From assembly GCA_963710315.1 (NCBI GenBank), contig CAVPZW010000009.1, positions 598,998 through 662,997 on the forward strand: DNA of 64,000 nt. The letters are read 5' to 3'. Both the position numbers and the translations under genes were made by a program. Within the stretch, counting starts at the first letter, position 1; each line of letters starts with the position of its first letter. The notes below the pieces were generated by a model. The model was not told the origin of the DNA, ran no database searches, and worked only from the letters and a program-made list of their open reading frames with translations. Source of the stretch: Palsa-360 sp963710315. GTDB taxonomy: Bacteria; Acidobacteriota; Terriglobia; Acidiferrales; UBA7541. Shown one piece after another: positions 1 to 11,146 of this stretch.

Positions 1-1
1 C

Positions 2-892
2 CCTACTATCCTACACGACCTTGAGCGCACGCGCAGTGGCCTAATGGTCACGGAGATTGACACTTTGCCGCCCGGCTGGCTGGGAAAACCGCATGCGCTG
101 GTGGCTGGCTATGAAAAATCCCATGGAGAATGGCTGGTGTTTACGGACGCGGACGTGCATTTTGCGCCGGATGTATTGCGCCGCGCCGTCGCGCTTGCCA
201 CCGAACAGCAGTGGGATCATTTGACGCTTCTCAGCGCGGTTGAGATGCGTGGCTTCTGGGAAAAGGTTGCCATTTCCTATTTTGGGCTGGGATTCGTGTT
301 CGGAAATGAACCATGGCTGGCTTCCAACCCGCGCTCGGCGCGATACGTGGGAATCGGCGCCTTTCAGATGGTGCGGCGCTCGGCTTATGAGAAGAGCGGC
401 GGGCACGCGCGCCTGCGCATGGAAGTGATCGAAGACATGAAGCTCGGCAAGCTGATGAAAATGGCCGGCTGCCGGTCCGGGGTGGCCGTCGCGCATGACA
501 TGGTCAGCGTGCGCTGGCACAGCGGCGTGCAAAACGTGATTCGCGGCGTCACCAAAAATATGTTTGCCGCTGTCCACTACAACGCGTTCTTCGCCGTCGC
601 CGCCATGATGCTTTCCGTCATCATGAGCGTGTCGCCTTTTCTCGGCCTGGCATTCGCGTCCGGATGGGCGCGCGTGTTTGCGGGCGTTGCGGTGGTCGCC
701 GCCATTTTGATTCACGGTACCATGATTTGGTCGACGGAAGCTTCACCGCTTTACGGCCTCACGCACCCGCTCGGCGCGCTGGTCTTCTGCTGGATGCTGG
801 CTCGCTCCGCCATCGTAACGCTGTGGCAAGGCGGGGTCATCTGGCGCGACACGTTTTATCCCCTGGAAGAACTGCGTAAGGGAATGCTGTAA
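2..892 (+). CDS. Glycosyltransferase family 2, membrane-anchored (5' truncated)
   Basis: The frame is open from the first bases of the window, so the N-terminus is missing. The remaining ~296 residues begin near the LPPGWLGKP substrate segment, followed by the FTDADVHF stretch, which is the DxD-type metal/sugar-nucleotide site of GT-A enzymes. The later VIEDMKLGKL stretch resembles hopanoid- or lipid-type family 2 glycosyltransferases. About three hydrophobic segments in the last third should anchor it in the inner membrane. It probably moves a sugar from a nucleotide donor to a lipid or polysaccharide acceptor. The acceptor cannot be told from sequence. It converges on uvrB, with a palindromic repeat pair between them. 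Confidence 0.8.
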   Translation, partial: PTILHDLERTRSGLMVTEIDTLPPGWLGKPHALVAGYEKSHGEWLVFTDADVHFAPDVLRRAVALATEQQWDHLTLLSAVEMRGFWEKVAISYFGLGFVFGNEPWLASNPRSARYVGIGAFQMVRRSAYEKSGGHARLRMEVIEDMKLGKLMKMAGCRSGVAVAHDMVSVRWHSGVQNVIRGVTKNMFAAVHYNAFFAVAAMMLSVIMSVSPFLGLAFASGWARVFAGVAVVAAILIHGTMIWSTEASPLYGLTHPLGALVFCWMLARSAIVTLWQGGVIWRDTFYPLEELRKGML

Positions 893-923
893 CGTGGCGC
901 GGGCATCTGCCTGCGGAAAAAGT

Positions 924-1016
924 AGCACAGCCACTCTTGGCTGTGCAGTTTTCTCAACTTTCGCTCGCTCATAACGTAATGCATAGCAAGAACCGCACAG
1001 CCAAGAGTGGCTGTGC
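924..1016. repeat. Paired palindromic repeats (GCACAGCC-type) between convergent genes
   Basis: Two copies of a perfect palindrome, GCACAGCC-N6-GGCTGTGC, lie at about 925-946 and 995-1016 in opposite orientation. Each can form a hairpin by itself and the pair can form a larger stem. The same unit with its GCGGAAAAAGTA flank recurs inverted at about 42,143-42,178, and a relative (GGACAGCC) lies at 21,435-21,456. This marks an interspersed REP-like family. Lying between the convergent ends of the glycosyltransferase gene and uvrB, it may act as a two-way terminator. Confidence 0.75.
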
Positions 1017-1036
1017 TGCTAAAACCTTCCAACCGT

Positions 1037-3073
<2,037 letters not shown>

Positions 3074-3296
3074 CGCGTATGTGTGGCATGGCGCGCCTGA
3101 CGGGCCGCGCAGAACCACTTATTATAGCGCAATCCGCTGATGACTGCGGGAGGGCAATAACTTCGAGGACACGGACCCCATTCCGGAAAGGCGGCTTTGA
3201 GTCACTCTGCGCGACTTGGCCCGGGCTTTGATATAAACTTGCTTTCGCCAGGCTCGGCTGTACGAGCCAACCTTTCTGCCTTGGAGCAACTTTACA

Positions 3297-3890
3297 ATGA
3301 AAAAACTATTTGCCGTATCTCTGCTCGGATGCTTGCTGGCCATTCCCGCCGCGGCGCAGACTGCCCCGGCGCCGCAAGCCATGGTCAACCCGTTGTCCAC
3401 CTGGCTTAAGAATGCCTACACGGGAAATCGCAATAACATCGTGAAATCAGCGGAAAAGATGCCGGAAGAAAATTACGGCATGCGTCCCGGGCCTCAAGAG
3501 GAAGTGCGCACGTTTGGGCAGCAAGTCGGGCACGTCGCTAGATTCAACTATCTCTGGTGCTCACAGGCCAAGGGTGAAAAAAATCCAGCCGCCGGCATGG
3601 ACCTGGAAAAGTTGCCCACAAAAGCAGAATTGATGAAGGCGCTGAACGACGCTTTCGCCTATTGCGATAGCGCATACGCCGCGCTCACGGACGCTTCCGG
3701 CATGGAAGTGATCGACATTACGCAGGAGAGCGGCAGGCAAACCAGGGTTCCGCGCATGGGCCTCTTGATTTTGAACTACGGCCACAACAACGAGATTTAC
3801 GGCAATATGGTGACCTATTTGCGGATCAAGAGCATTGTTCCGTCGTCTTCGGAGCCGCGCCCGGCGCAGCCCATGCAACCGCAGCGCTAA
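3297..3890 (+). CDS. Secreted DinB-like protein
   Basis: The 197-residue product opens with a clear signal peptide (MKKLFAVSLLGCLLAIPAAAQ). The mature part reads as a DinB/YfiT-type four-helix bundle: an opening helix with NPLSTWLKNAY, the EKMPEENYGMRPGPQEEVRTFGQQVGH segment split here as EKMPEENYGMRP then EEVRTFGQQVGH, and a late GHNNEIYGNMVTYLR helix. Family members often bind a divalent metal through three His residues. H in GQQVGH and H in GHNNEIY are candidates. Exported DinB proteins are frequent in Acidobacteriota, and their reaction is unknown. It converges on the gene at 3954 with a hairpin between. Confidence 0.75.
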   Translation: MKKLFAVSLLGCLLAIPAAAQTAPAPQAMVNPLSTWLKNAYTGNRNNIVKSAEKMPEENYGMRPGPQEEVRTFGQQVGHVARFNYLWCSQAKGEKNPAAGMDLEKLPTKAELMKALNDAFAYCDSAYAALTDASGMEVIDITQESGRQTRVPRMGLLILNYGHNNEIYGNMVTYLRIKSIVPSSSEPRPAQPMQPQR

Positions 3891-3905
3891 TATTGCGCGG
3901 GTTAC

Positions 3906-3931
3906 TGTGGCATAGGCTTCAGCCTATGCCA
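3906..3931. terminator. Perfect inverted repeat between convergent genes
   Basis: GTGGCATAGGCT-TC-AGCCTATGCCAC is a 12-bp perfect stem with a 2-bp centre, 16 bp after the DinB stop and about 20 bp before the stop of the convergent gene. There is no T-tract, so a Rho-independent two-way terminator is possible but unproven. It could instead be another short palindromic repeat. Confidence 0.45.
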
Positions 3932-3953
3932 CGTAAGACCATCCCACGACAAG

Positions 3954-5045
3954 TTATTTCGCAATCGCATCGGCGGAAACCAGCGCCACTTGCGATCGCG
4001 ACGAGACTGTCCCCGCATAGTGCATGGACGTGTTGCGATTTGAGGTAAGCGTAACGTCCATTTGTTCCGTTCCGGATTGCGTTACGCTCACGACCATGCC
4101 CGACTGGAGCGACACGTAGAGCAGGCTTTGCGCCGAGCCATTCCACTTCCCTGCCGATTGCACTCCACTCTTTCGCAACTCTGGAGGAGTCGGATCGCGC
4201 ATCAATTTGGAGCGGACCAGATTCAAATTCGCGAGGATCACGGCGCAGTCCATGGCCGGTTGTGAGCTCGCCGCGGAATCTGCTGCGTGTTCCGCCGCGC
4301 CCGGAGTTGCCGGAACATCGGGATTCGCCGGGTGGCAAGGCTCGTTGCGCAGATATTCCGAATCCGTGCGCCAGGACAGGCCCGCAAGAGGCAGCGAATC
4401 CGCAGGCTGCTCCGAGGACCACTTCTGGCCCACGAAAACGCCTCCGGGCGGCGCGCCCGCGCTGGCGCTCAACTGCGCGATCCAATCGCGCGCCGATTGC
4501 GCAGCTTTCTCCGAGTCAACAATTCCCTCGATGCCTGCAACCGATTTCACTTTCCCATCGGCGTCGAGCGTGAATTCGATCACCTTGCCCTCCAGCTTCC
4601 TGTACTGGTCGCTGGTCTCCGCGGCCGCCGGATCGAAGGTATCGCTGCGCACGCTGGCCGCGGATTTCTCATACGTGGTTCGCAGCCGGATTCCGCCCGG
4701 CGTTGCGGCGTCCGCGGCCAGAATTTCCATGCGCACCGTTGCGTTCCAATCGACCACCAGGCTGGACGGCCCCTGCGGATCGGTCGCCAAGCCGGACCGC
4801 GTGGTGTCCGTGGTGGTCTCAAATTCCATTTCGTAGCGGAACACCTGCCCGGGAATAAATCGCGGCGTCAAGGAAACACGCGGAGAGACAAGCCCACTCT
4901 TCTGTTCCCGTGCCGGAGGCGATTTCTTCCCCGCATTATTTTGCGCGCCAGCGCCAATCGAACTCGCCAGCAACAATACGGAAAGAGCGCAGACAGGCCG
5001 ACGGAATGGACGGAGATTGATCAAGGATGCAAGGTTGCTTCGCAC
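3954..5045 (-). CDS. Exported protein of unknown function
   Basis: Product of 363 residues with an N-terminal hydrophobic segment (VCALSVLLLASSIGAGA) that looks like a signal peptide or anchor. The body carries GQVFRYEMEFETTTDTT and later EGKVIEFTLDADGKVKSVAG, a beta-rich repeating style seen in DUF6263-like exported proteins of unknown role. A low-complexity Pro/Ala stretch with several Cys lies around residues 240-275. No catalytic motif is visible. I do not recognise the gene beyond this, and the family link is tentative. Confidence 0.6.
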   Translation of the reverse strand: MRSNLASLINLRPFRRPVCALSVLLLASSIGAGAQNNAGKKSPPAREQKSGLVSPRVSLTPRFIPGQVFRYEMEFETTTDTTRSGLATDPQGPSSLVVDWNATVRMEILAADAATPGGIRLRTTYEKSAASVRSDTFDPAAAETSDQYRKLEGKVIEFTLDADGKVKSVAGIEGIVDSEKAAQSARDWIAQLSASAGAPPGGVFVGQKWSSEQPADSLPLAGLSWRTDSEYLRNEPCHPANPDVPATPGAAEHAADSAASSQPAMDCAVILANLNLVRSKLMRDPTPPELRKSGVQSAGKWNGSAQSLLYVSLQSGMVVSVTQSGTEQMDVTLTSNRNTSMHYAGTVSSRSQVALVSADAIAK

Positions 5046-5160
5046 GTTTCGATACTATGATGCGGAATGGGCAGTTGCAACGTGCAGCGAGAGGGCGAAA
5101 GTGGGGGATTTGAGAGATGAACCGCTTCTCCGCACGACCAGATGTTCCCTGCCATTCGCC

Positions 5161-5820
5161 TCAATCATGCGAAGCAATGTGCAGCACATTGAGCACTCGA
5201 TGTTTTGACTTCCACATGGCTTCCAGAAATGCCTCCATGCCCTTGCCCGTCAGTTGCACGACACACACCGGTGAATCTGCCTGGACGGAAGTGAACAGGC
5301 TGAGCACGTGAACCGCGTGGCCTGCCGTAAGGCCTGCGATCAAACTAAATGCGTCTTCCTTCTGATCGAGGTAAAAAGTAATACGCACACCGGCCTCCGG
5401 CGAGGCAAAAAGACTGGCGAAGGCCCGAAAGATATCCGACTCCGTGATCACTCCGACGAGCTTTGCGTCTCGCACAACCGGCAGCGCGCCAATCTTGTGG
5501 ATTCGCATCAAGTGTGCCGCTTCTTCAATCGGCGTGTCCGGCCTGACGGTCAGCGGATTGCCCTTCATGATCTGGTGTACGGCCAAAAACTCATCGGGAG
5601 AATGCCGAGGCTCGATGGCAAATGGATTTACGTCCGGCGGGAAAGCATGCAGGATGTCGGTGGCTGAGACGATTCCCAGCAGATGCGCATCGTTTGCTTT
5701 CGGATTAACCACCAGCAATCGCCGCACACGGCGTTTTGCCATCAATGCAGCCGCTTCGGCAATCGTCGCATCTGGAGCAATAGTAATGATGTTGGGCGTC
5801 ATCCACGCGCTTACGATCAT
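5161..5820 (-). CDS. Tandem CBS-domain protein
   Basis: The 219-residue protein is built of two CBS motifs. The first (about residues 1-60) has MTPNIITIAPDATIAEAAALM and VVNPKANDAHLLGIVSATDI, each shorter in the original segments. The second (about 85-140) has NPLTVRPDTPIEEAAHLM and LPVVRDAKLVGVITESDIF. Pairs of CBS motifs form a Bateman module that binds adenine nucleotides or S-adenosyl compounds. The last ~75 residues (RITFYLDQKEDAFSLIAGL) resemble the ACT-like tail found on some stand-alone CBS proteins. It is cytoplasmic and probably a sensor. Its partner is not evident from neighbours. Confidence 0.85.
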   Translation of the reverse strand: MIVSAWMTPNIITIAPDATIAEAAALMAKRRVRRLLVVNPKANDAHLLGIVSATDILHAFPPDVNPFAIEPRHSPDEFLAVHQIMKGNPLTVRPDTPIEEAAHLMRIHKIGALPVVRDAKLVGVITESDIFRAFASLFASPEAGVRITFYLDQKEDAFSLIAGLTAGHAVHVLSLFTSVQADSPVCVVQLTGKGMEAFLEAMWKSKHRVLNVLHIASHD

Positions 5821-5947
5821 TGATCGGCCACCCTTATTGGAAGAGATAACTCATTCTTATCTTAGTATCAAAATGAATCGCTTTGGGTTTGTTCTTCAAA
5901 CTGGATGAGGATGCAGACACAGCAACGGGGCTATCCGAAGGCTATTT

Positions 5948-8620
5948 CTAACGCGTGGCGGGCCGCGCCGGCGGTTTGGGAGTGGCGGATGGAAGAACCA
6001 GTTTGGGGTTTTCAATCGTGCCGCTCAAAAGAAAACTTACTGACGGCGTGGAAACGGAAGACGCCGCTGCCTTCAGAGTAGCTGTGTGGGCTCGGATATT
6101 CAGCGCGTGAGAAAAATCGATGCGGCCTTCAGCTTCCAGGTGCCCGCGGGAATTGTCCAACGCGAGACTCGTGAGATCGATGCCCTTGTTTTGGATTCGG
6201 TACGTTCCCTGAACGGACGAGAAGATATCCGGCGCGGCGCTTGGATTATTTCCCGCAAACATGGTGGACAAATTGAAGCCTCGCAGCCCAACATTCCGTC
6301 CATTCAGCGTTCCCTGCCCTTGCATGGAGGCAATCAAATCCTGGCGGCCAACGCCGTGCGCGGAAAGAGCGAGCGTGGCGGAAGCGTTTCCGCCGATTCG
6401 TGTGTTCAAGAAGGGCACGGCTCGCCCAAGCTTCTCAAGGTCCACGCGATCGAAGCGGCCCTGAAATTCGTAGGAAGGATCGGGCAAAAGGTGTGCATCG
6501 AATGCGCCGGAAATTTTTCCTCCAAAAAAATCGGCCTGAGCCTTGCGAATGTGAACCGCGCGTCCCGAGAGTTCCGCTTCGCCGTCAAACTTTTCGATGT
6601 GCATCGGCGATACGTCGATGGCGGCGGCGCGCAGGCGTCCGCGCGCCGAGATCTGAGTGATGAGCGCGTCGGAGGGCGCAGCGAATGTGGCGACGGCATT
6701 CGAGCCGGTAAGCCGCGCTAGAAATCCGGGCCGGGCGCGCGGGCCGAGCCAGCGATCCAGGTCCGCGGCGTCGATATGGTCCGCGGACAAATCGAATGTC
6801 CATTCCTTGTCCGAGTTTTTCCTGCTGATCGAGCCGTGCCAGGCCGTGCCAAACGCCTCGGCTGCCGGCAATGTAATGGTCCGCTGCTGGGCCGCAAATT
6901 CGATGTGGGCTTTGGGAAAGCGCACCGGCTGATTGATGTATGCGGGGCTCAAATCCAGTCCAAGGAGATCCACGGTCCCAAGCCACTGCGCCGCGGGCGA
7001 ATCCGCTCGCAGAACTCCGCGCAGTTTTACAGCCAGGCCGCCCGAAGCGGTCCAATCCGAATTAACGGGTTGCGCGAGCGCACTGGAAAGAGCAAGCCAA
7101 TCCTGCGCGCGCGAAGCCGCGCCCTCCACGGAAACGCTGCAATCCGGCGGCCAGCGAAATGCTCCGTTGGCCTGCGGAAAAAGCGCGCCGCGCACCAGGA
7201 ATGAATTCCGAGCAACAACGCCCGACTGAGCCGTATCGCTCCCAGTGGCGGATGAAGCCGGAGTAAAAGAAAATTCCGTCGGCGCAAAATCGAGCCCGTC
7301 GCGCGATACGCTGGCGTTTACTGCGCCAATCTGCAGCGTCGCGGGCAGCGATTTCGACATCAGCGTTCCACCCACGCTTGCGATGGCTCCTTGCTGAAGT
7401 TGAATCGGCCACCCGCCCAGTTTTACATCCAAGCTAAGGACTCCATCCGCGCGCAAATCCTCCGCCACGCCCGGCTGCAAGGCTCGATACCAGGTAAGAA
7501 TATCCGCAAGCGCCAGCGTCGAGGACTCGATGTGCAGATCGGGACGAAGCCCGCGCGACCAATCCAAATCGCCGCTGCCTTGAAGGCGCGTCGCGGACAT
7601 TTCCACCAGCAGCTTGCGAATTTCCGCGCGGCGTTCGCCAGGCCGCCAATTCATTTCCACGGAAAGATTGGCGGCTGGATCGCTATCGCGCGCAGTGAGC
7701 CTCCAGCCGTGCATTCCGGTGAGCCGGGCCACTCCGGAAATGGACCATTGCGCCGCGGGGGAATTCGCGCTGCGGGCAGGAGAAGATTCCGGAGGCGCGA
7801 CGCGCGCGTTGAGGTCGAGTGCCAGCTGGCCGCGCATTCCGTAATCGTCCTGAAGGCCAAGCCGCAAGGCATCGGCCACCGAAGCAGCGCGCCAGGTCAG
7901 GTTGAGGTCGGCGGGTTGGAGCCGCGCGGTGGTCCCTGCGATGGAACCGCGCAAGCGCAACGTGCCGATATCCTGCAGGCCCACGCCTGCGCGCATGGGA
8001 CGCGCCTCGAGATCCAGTTGCCAGCGGCCCGCGCCATTCTGCTCGACGCGCCCCGAAACGTCGATCAGCGCAAAAGGAATCTTGTTATCTCCCTGCTTGA
8101 AATTGATGCGCCCGCCATCCACATCGATTCGGGAAGGACGCGAGGCCCGGACTTCCTTGGAAAGGTCCACGGGACCCACAAAACCGGGGCGCGTGCCAGG
8201 GCCAGCGGAGGATTGCGAAACGGCTGGAGGCAGCCAGCGCTCGATATTCCAGTGGCCTTCGGCGTCGCGCGCCAGATTCAAACTTGGCCGCGAAAGCGAG
8301 ACGGCGCCGAACTCGAACCGTCCGGCGAGCAACGACGACCAGCGCAGACCGGCAGTGAGCGTGTCCGCGCGCAGAAAATATTCCGCGCCGAATTGCGGAT
8401 CGTCCGAGACGCTGACGAAGTGGGCTTCAATTCTGGCTCCGTCCAGCAAGCTGAAATCGAACCAGGAAACTTCCACGGGACGGCCAAAGCTGGCCGCGAG
8501 ATGCGCGACAAGGTAACGGCGCACGGCGCCGGCCCGCAGGGCTCGCGAAAAGGCGAAGCTGGCGACGAGGAGCAACACGCCGCCGATCAATATCGCACGC
8601 AGCCACTTTCTCTTGGTCAT
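5948..8620 (-). CDS. AsmA-family inner-membrane/periplasmic protein
   Basis: The 890-residue protein has one N-terminal transmembrane helix (LRAILIGGVLLLVASFAFS, about residues 8-26). A long beta-rich periplasmic body follows, with the AsmA opening (RRYLVAHLAASFGRPVEVS) and the AsmA-like C-terminal region around IGGNASATLALSAHG, LNGRNVGLRGFNLSTMF and HLEAEGRIDFSHALNI. AsmA-like proteins are thought to be bridge-like carriers of phospholipid between membranes. It is the last gene of a minus-strand run behind rnc and lepB, with a 50-bp gap to lepB, so envelope upkeep is a sensible role. Confidence 0.85.
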   Translation of the reverse strand: MTKRKWLRAILIGGVLLLVASFAFSRALRAGAVRRYLVAHLAASFGRPVEVSWFDFSLLDGARIEAHFVSVSDDPQFGAEYFLRADTLTAGLRWSSLLAGRFEFGAVSLSRPSLNLARDAEGHWNIERWLPPAVSQSSAGPGTRPGFVGPVDLSKEVRASRPSRIDVDGGRINFKQGDNKIPFALIDVSGRVEQNGAGRWQLDLEARPMRAGVGLQDIGTLRLRGSIAGTTARLQPADLNLTWRAASVADALRLGLQDDYGMRGQLALDLNARVAPPESSPARSANSPAAQWSISGVARLTGMHGWRLTARDSDPAANLSVEMNWRPGERRAEIRKLLVEMSATRLQGSGDLDWSRGLRPDLHIESSTLALADILTWYRALQPGVAEDLRADGVLSLDVKLGGWPIQLQQGAIASVGGTLMSKSLPATLQIGAVNASVSRDGLDFAPTEFSFTPASSATGSDTAQSGVVARNSFLVRGALFPQANGAFRWPPDCSVSVEGAASRAQDWLALSSALAQPVNSDWTASGGLAVKLRGVLRADSPAAQWLGTVDLLGLDLSPAYINQPVRFPKAHIEFAAQQRTITLPAAEAFGTAWHGSISRKNSDKEWTFDLSADHIDAADLDRWLGPRARPGFLARLTGSNAVATFAAPSDALITQISARGRLRAAAIDVSPMHIEKFDGEAELSGRAVHIRKAQADFFGGKISGAFDAHLLPDPSYEFQGRFDRVDLEKLGRAVPFLNTRIGGNASATLALSAHGVGRQDLIASMQGQGTLNGRNVGLRGFNLSTMFAGNNPSAAPDIFSSVQGTYRIQNKGIDLTSLALDNSRGHLEAEGRIDFSHALNIRAHTATLKAAASSVSTPSVSFLLSGTIENPKLVLPSATPKPPARPATR

Positions 8621-8670
8621 CGTGTAATCAGGAATTGTTGCAAATGGCGGGAAAGAAGAAAAGCGCCGCG

Positions 8671-9468
8671 TCAGTGAACTTCATGCAGCATCCGCGACCA
8701 GCGCGTCCGAGTCGGCATATGCAAGACGGTATCGAGCAGATTAAAAAACCAGGAGTTCACGTTGCGGTCCGCGCCTTCATCGCCCGTCACGGACCAATAG
8801 ATCACCACCGGACGGCCCATGACGGCGTCGCGATCCACGAATCCCCAGAATCGGCTGTCCCAGCTATGGTCGCGGTTATCGCCCATGGCAAAATATTTTT
8901 CCGCGGGCACCACGATTTCCCCGTCATGAATGTATTGAAAAATTTCGTCCGCCCATTCCGGCTGCATGTTGGCTTGCAGATATTGAGGGCTGTGCGGAGG
9001 GAAATTGTCTCCGAACGGGTCATAGGGCGCGGCGGGATCGCGGACGATATAAGGCTCGCTGATGCGCTTGCCGTTGACGTAAACCTGCTGGTCCACAATC
9101 TTGATGCGGTCGCCGGGAATTCCGATCACGCGCTTGACGTAATGCGGATGATCCTGAAACGGAAATTTGAAAACGATGATGTCGCCGCGGCGAATTTCGC
9201 GATAGGGAAGAAAATGGTCGTACCAATTTCCGCGCCCGCCAAAAATAAATTTATTCACAAGCAGGTGATCGCCAACCAGCAGAGTGGGCTCCATGGATTG
9301 CGAAGGAATCTTGAAGGCCTGCACGATAAACGTGGTGCCGAACAATGCCAGAATCACGGTGACCAAAAGCGATTCGATATACTCACGCACTGTGGCGGGA
9401 TGGGATTCCGCGCGATGCGGCGCCGCTGCTTCGCGCGCTTCCACGGCCTGTGCGGTTTCAGACGTCAA
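8671..9468 (-). CDS. lepB: Signal peptidase I
   Basis: Type I signal peptidase, a membrane serine/lysine protease that frees exported proteins from their signal peptides. In the 265 residues one transmembrane helix (about 33-53) precedes the catalytic box SQSMEPTL with Ser58. Box C/D follow: RRGDIIVFKFP, then HYVKRVIGIPGD with the general-base Lys112. Box E is GDNRDHSWDSRFWG. The N-terminal cytoplasmic part is short. The gene begins 8 bp after rnc, and rnc-lepB neighbourhood is common in bacteria, so they should share a transcript. Confidence 0.96.
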   Translation of the reverse strand: MTSETAQAVEAREAAAPHRAESHPATVREYIESLLVTVILALFGTTFIVQAFKIPSQSMEPTLLVGDHLLVNKFIFGGRGNWYDHFLPYREIRRGDIIVFKFPFQDHPHYVKRVIGIPGDRIKIVDQQVYVNGKRISEPYIVRDPAAPYDPFGDNFPPHSPQYLQANMQPEWADEIFQYIHDGEIVVPAEKYFAMGDNRDHSWDSRFWGFVDRDAVMGRPVVIYWSVTGDEGADRNVNSWFFNLLDTVLHMPTRTRWSRMLHEVH

Positions 9469-9476
9469 TTCGTTCC

Positions 9477-10187
9477 TCAGTTCTGCTCGGCGCCCAATTG
9501 TATCAGGGCCGCGATCGCGGCGGATTGCTCCGCTTCTTTCTTGGTTTTCCCGGTTCCAACGGCGTTGACATGTCCGGAGATTCTGACTTCCACGCGAAAT
9601 ACTTTCTGATGATCCGGGCCGCTTTCGTCAATCACATGATACACGCCCGGCGGCATTCCGCGCGATTGCAGGAATTCCTGGAGCGCCGATTTATGGTCGG
9701 TGTGGCCCACGCGTTCAGCCTCGACGGCGATCTCTCCCTCGACTAGCGTGCGCTTCACGAAGCCGCGAGCCGCTTCTAGCCCGGCATCCAAATAGATCGC
9801 GGCGATCAACGCTTCGTAGGCGTCCGCCAGCAGCGCCGGCTTGTTTCGACCGCCGGTTTTCTCTTCTCCGCGTCCCAAGCGCAGATATTTGCCCAAATCG
9901 AGGCGCACGGCGGAACGGGAAATGGCGGTGGCGTTGACCAGGCGAGCGCGGCTTTTGGAAAGCTGCCCTTCGCTCCAATCCGGAAATTCGCGAACGAGCT
10001 CTTCACTCACCACAAGTTCGAGGACGGCGTCTCCGAGGAATTCCAGTTTCTCGTTGCTCTCGGCGGGTTCCTCCGGCACGCGTTCCGGAAGGCGAGAGCT
10101 GTGCATCAACGCCTGAATTAGCCATCGAGGATCGCGGAATGAATGTCCGAGAACCGACTCCAGCTCCGCGATCTCGATGACAGCCAT
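9477..10187 (-). CDS. rnc: Ribonuclease III
   Basis: Double-strand-specific endoribonuclease that processes rRNA precursors and other duplex RNA. The 236 residues carry the signature NEKLEFLGDAVLEL (residues 45-58) with the metal-binding acidic residues, a second acidic site in LLADAYEALIAAIYLDAG, and a C-terminal double-stranded RNA-binding domain from about 165 (HKSALQEFLQSRGMPPGVYH to the end). The ATG at 10187 lies about 10 bp after the upstream TPR gene, and lepB follows after 8 bp, so it sits mid-operon. Confidence 0.96.
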   Translation of the reverse strand: MAVIEIAELESVLGHSFRDPRWLIQALMHSSRLPERVPEEPAESNEKLEFLGDAVLELVVSEELVREFPDWSEGQLSKSRARLVNATAISRSAVRLDLGKYLRLGRGEEKTGGRNKPALLADAYEALIAAIYLDAGLEAARGFVKRTLVEGEIAVEAERVGHTDHKSALQEFLQSRGMPPGVYHVIDESGPDHQKVFRVEVRISGHVNAVGTGKTKKEAEQSAAIAALIQLGAEQN

Positions 10188-10197
10188 AAGTTCCGGC

Positions 10198-11025
10198 TCA
10201 GTCCCTGCTCAACTTTGTTCCGGACGCCACGTCTTTCTTGACGGCCTCTTCGCGAGCCTTGCAGGCGGACTGCATCGGGCCGCTCGCCGCACACTTGTCA
10301 TAGGCAGCGATGGCGCCGTTCATGTAGCTGGCTTGCGCGTCGGCGGTGCCCAGCAGGTAGTAGTTGACCATGTCTGGATTGGTTGCAAGTTGCACGGCCT
10401 GGGTCAATTCAGTCCGGGCATCCTCATAGTTCTTCTTCACGTTGAGGTTGATCAAGCCCAAGCCGCTGTGCGCCAGCGAGAGCTTGTCATTCTTGGCCTT
10501 TTCGAAAGTTGCATCGTTAACCGTGGCCGGTTTCGGCAGGGACGGCATCAGCTCGATTGTATGGCGAGCATACGCTTCCGCTTTCTTAATTTGGTCGGCG
10601 TAATCCGGCATGTTCGGCTTCACGCGCCGGGGAATGGCCATGGCGAGAAGGGCCAGCACATCCACGTTGTCAGGATTGAGTTCGAGCGCTTTCGCTCCCG
10701 TTGCAAACATCTTATCGGTGTTTCCCGTGGTGTAATAAGCGGTGGTCAGCATCCCATAAACTCCACCAAGATACTTGCTCATCGGGAATTTCGCGATGAA
10801 ATCCTCGCTGACCGGGATTACCGTTGCCGGGTCGCCGCCCTGGGCCGCCAGAACGTTCTTGTATGCGGCTTCTTCCGCTTTATTGACCTTTTCCTTCTTT
10901 TCACCCTTGTCCTTGTCCTGGGCAAACCCGGCCGGCTGGCTTGCGCTTGATGCGATTGCCCCAAAAGAAAGGACCATCGCAAAACCGAGCGTTGCCGCCG
11001 AGAGCTTAAGGAACTTAGCCGTCAT
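10198..11025 (-). CDS. Exported TPR-like protein
   Basis: A 275-residue product with a signal peptide (AATLGFAMVLSFGAIASSAS, mature N-terminus near residue 30), a short Lys/Glu-rich linker, then helical repeats of tetratricopeptide type (KYLGGVYGMLTTAYYTTG, KMFATGAKALELNPDNVDV, AHSGLGLINLNVKKNYEDA, LATNPDMVNYYLLGTADAQ). TPR arrays bind partner proteins. The periplasmic partner is unknown. It is the first gene of the run leading into rnc, lepB and the asmA-like gene. Confidence 0.75.
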   Translation of the reverse strand: MTAKFLKLSAATLGFAMVLSFGAIASSASQPAGFAQDKDKGEKKEKVNKAEEAAYKNVLAAQGGDPATVIPVSEDFIAKFPMSKYLGGVYGMLTTAYYTTGNTDKMFATGAKALELNPDNVDVLALLAMAIPRRVKPNMPDYADQIKKAEAYARHTIELMPSLPKPATVNDATFEKAKNDKLSLAHSGLGLINLNVKKNYEDARTELTQAVQLATNPDMVNYYLLGTADAQASYMNGAIAAYDKCAASGPMQSACKAREEAVKKDVASGTKLSRD

Positions 11026-11146
11026 GTTAGGAATCTCCTCCGCGAGAATAATTCTCGGAGTTGGATCGATCTCTCCGAGGTGATTGCTTATGGCCCCTGC
11101 ACTCCTTGCCGCGCGCCAAACTGCGGCTGGAAGGGCAGGAATATAA

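Noticed and set aside
7391..8677. A 428-residue plus-strand frame antisense to the asmA-like gene
   Set aside because: Arg/Gly-rich shadow with no motif. The minus-strand AsmA protein has clear domain text.
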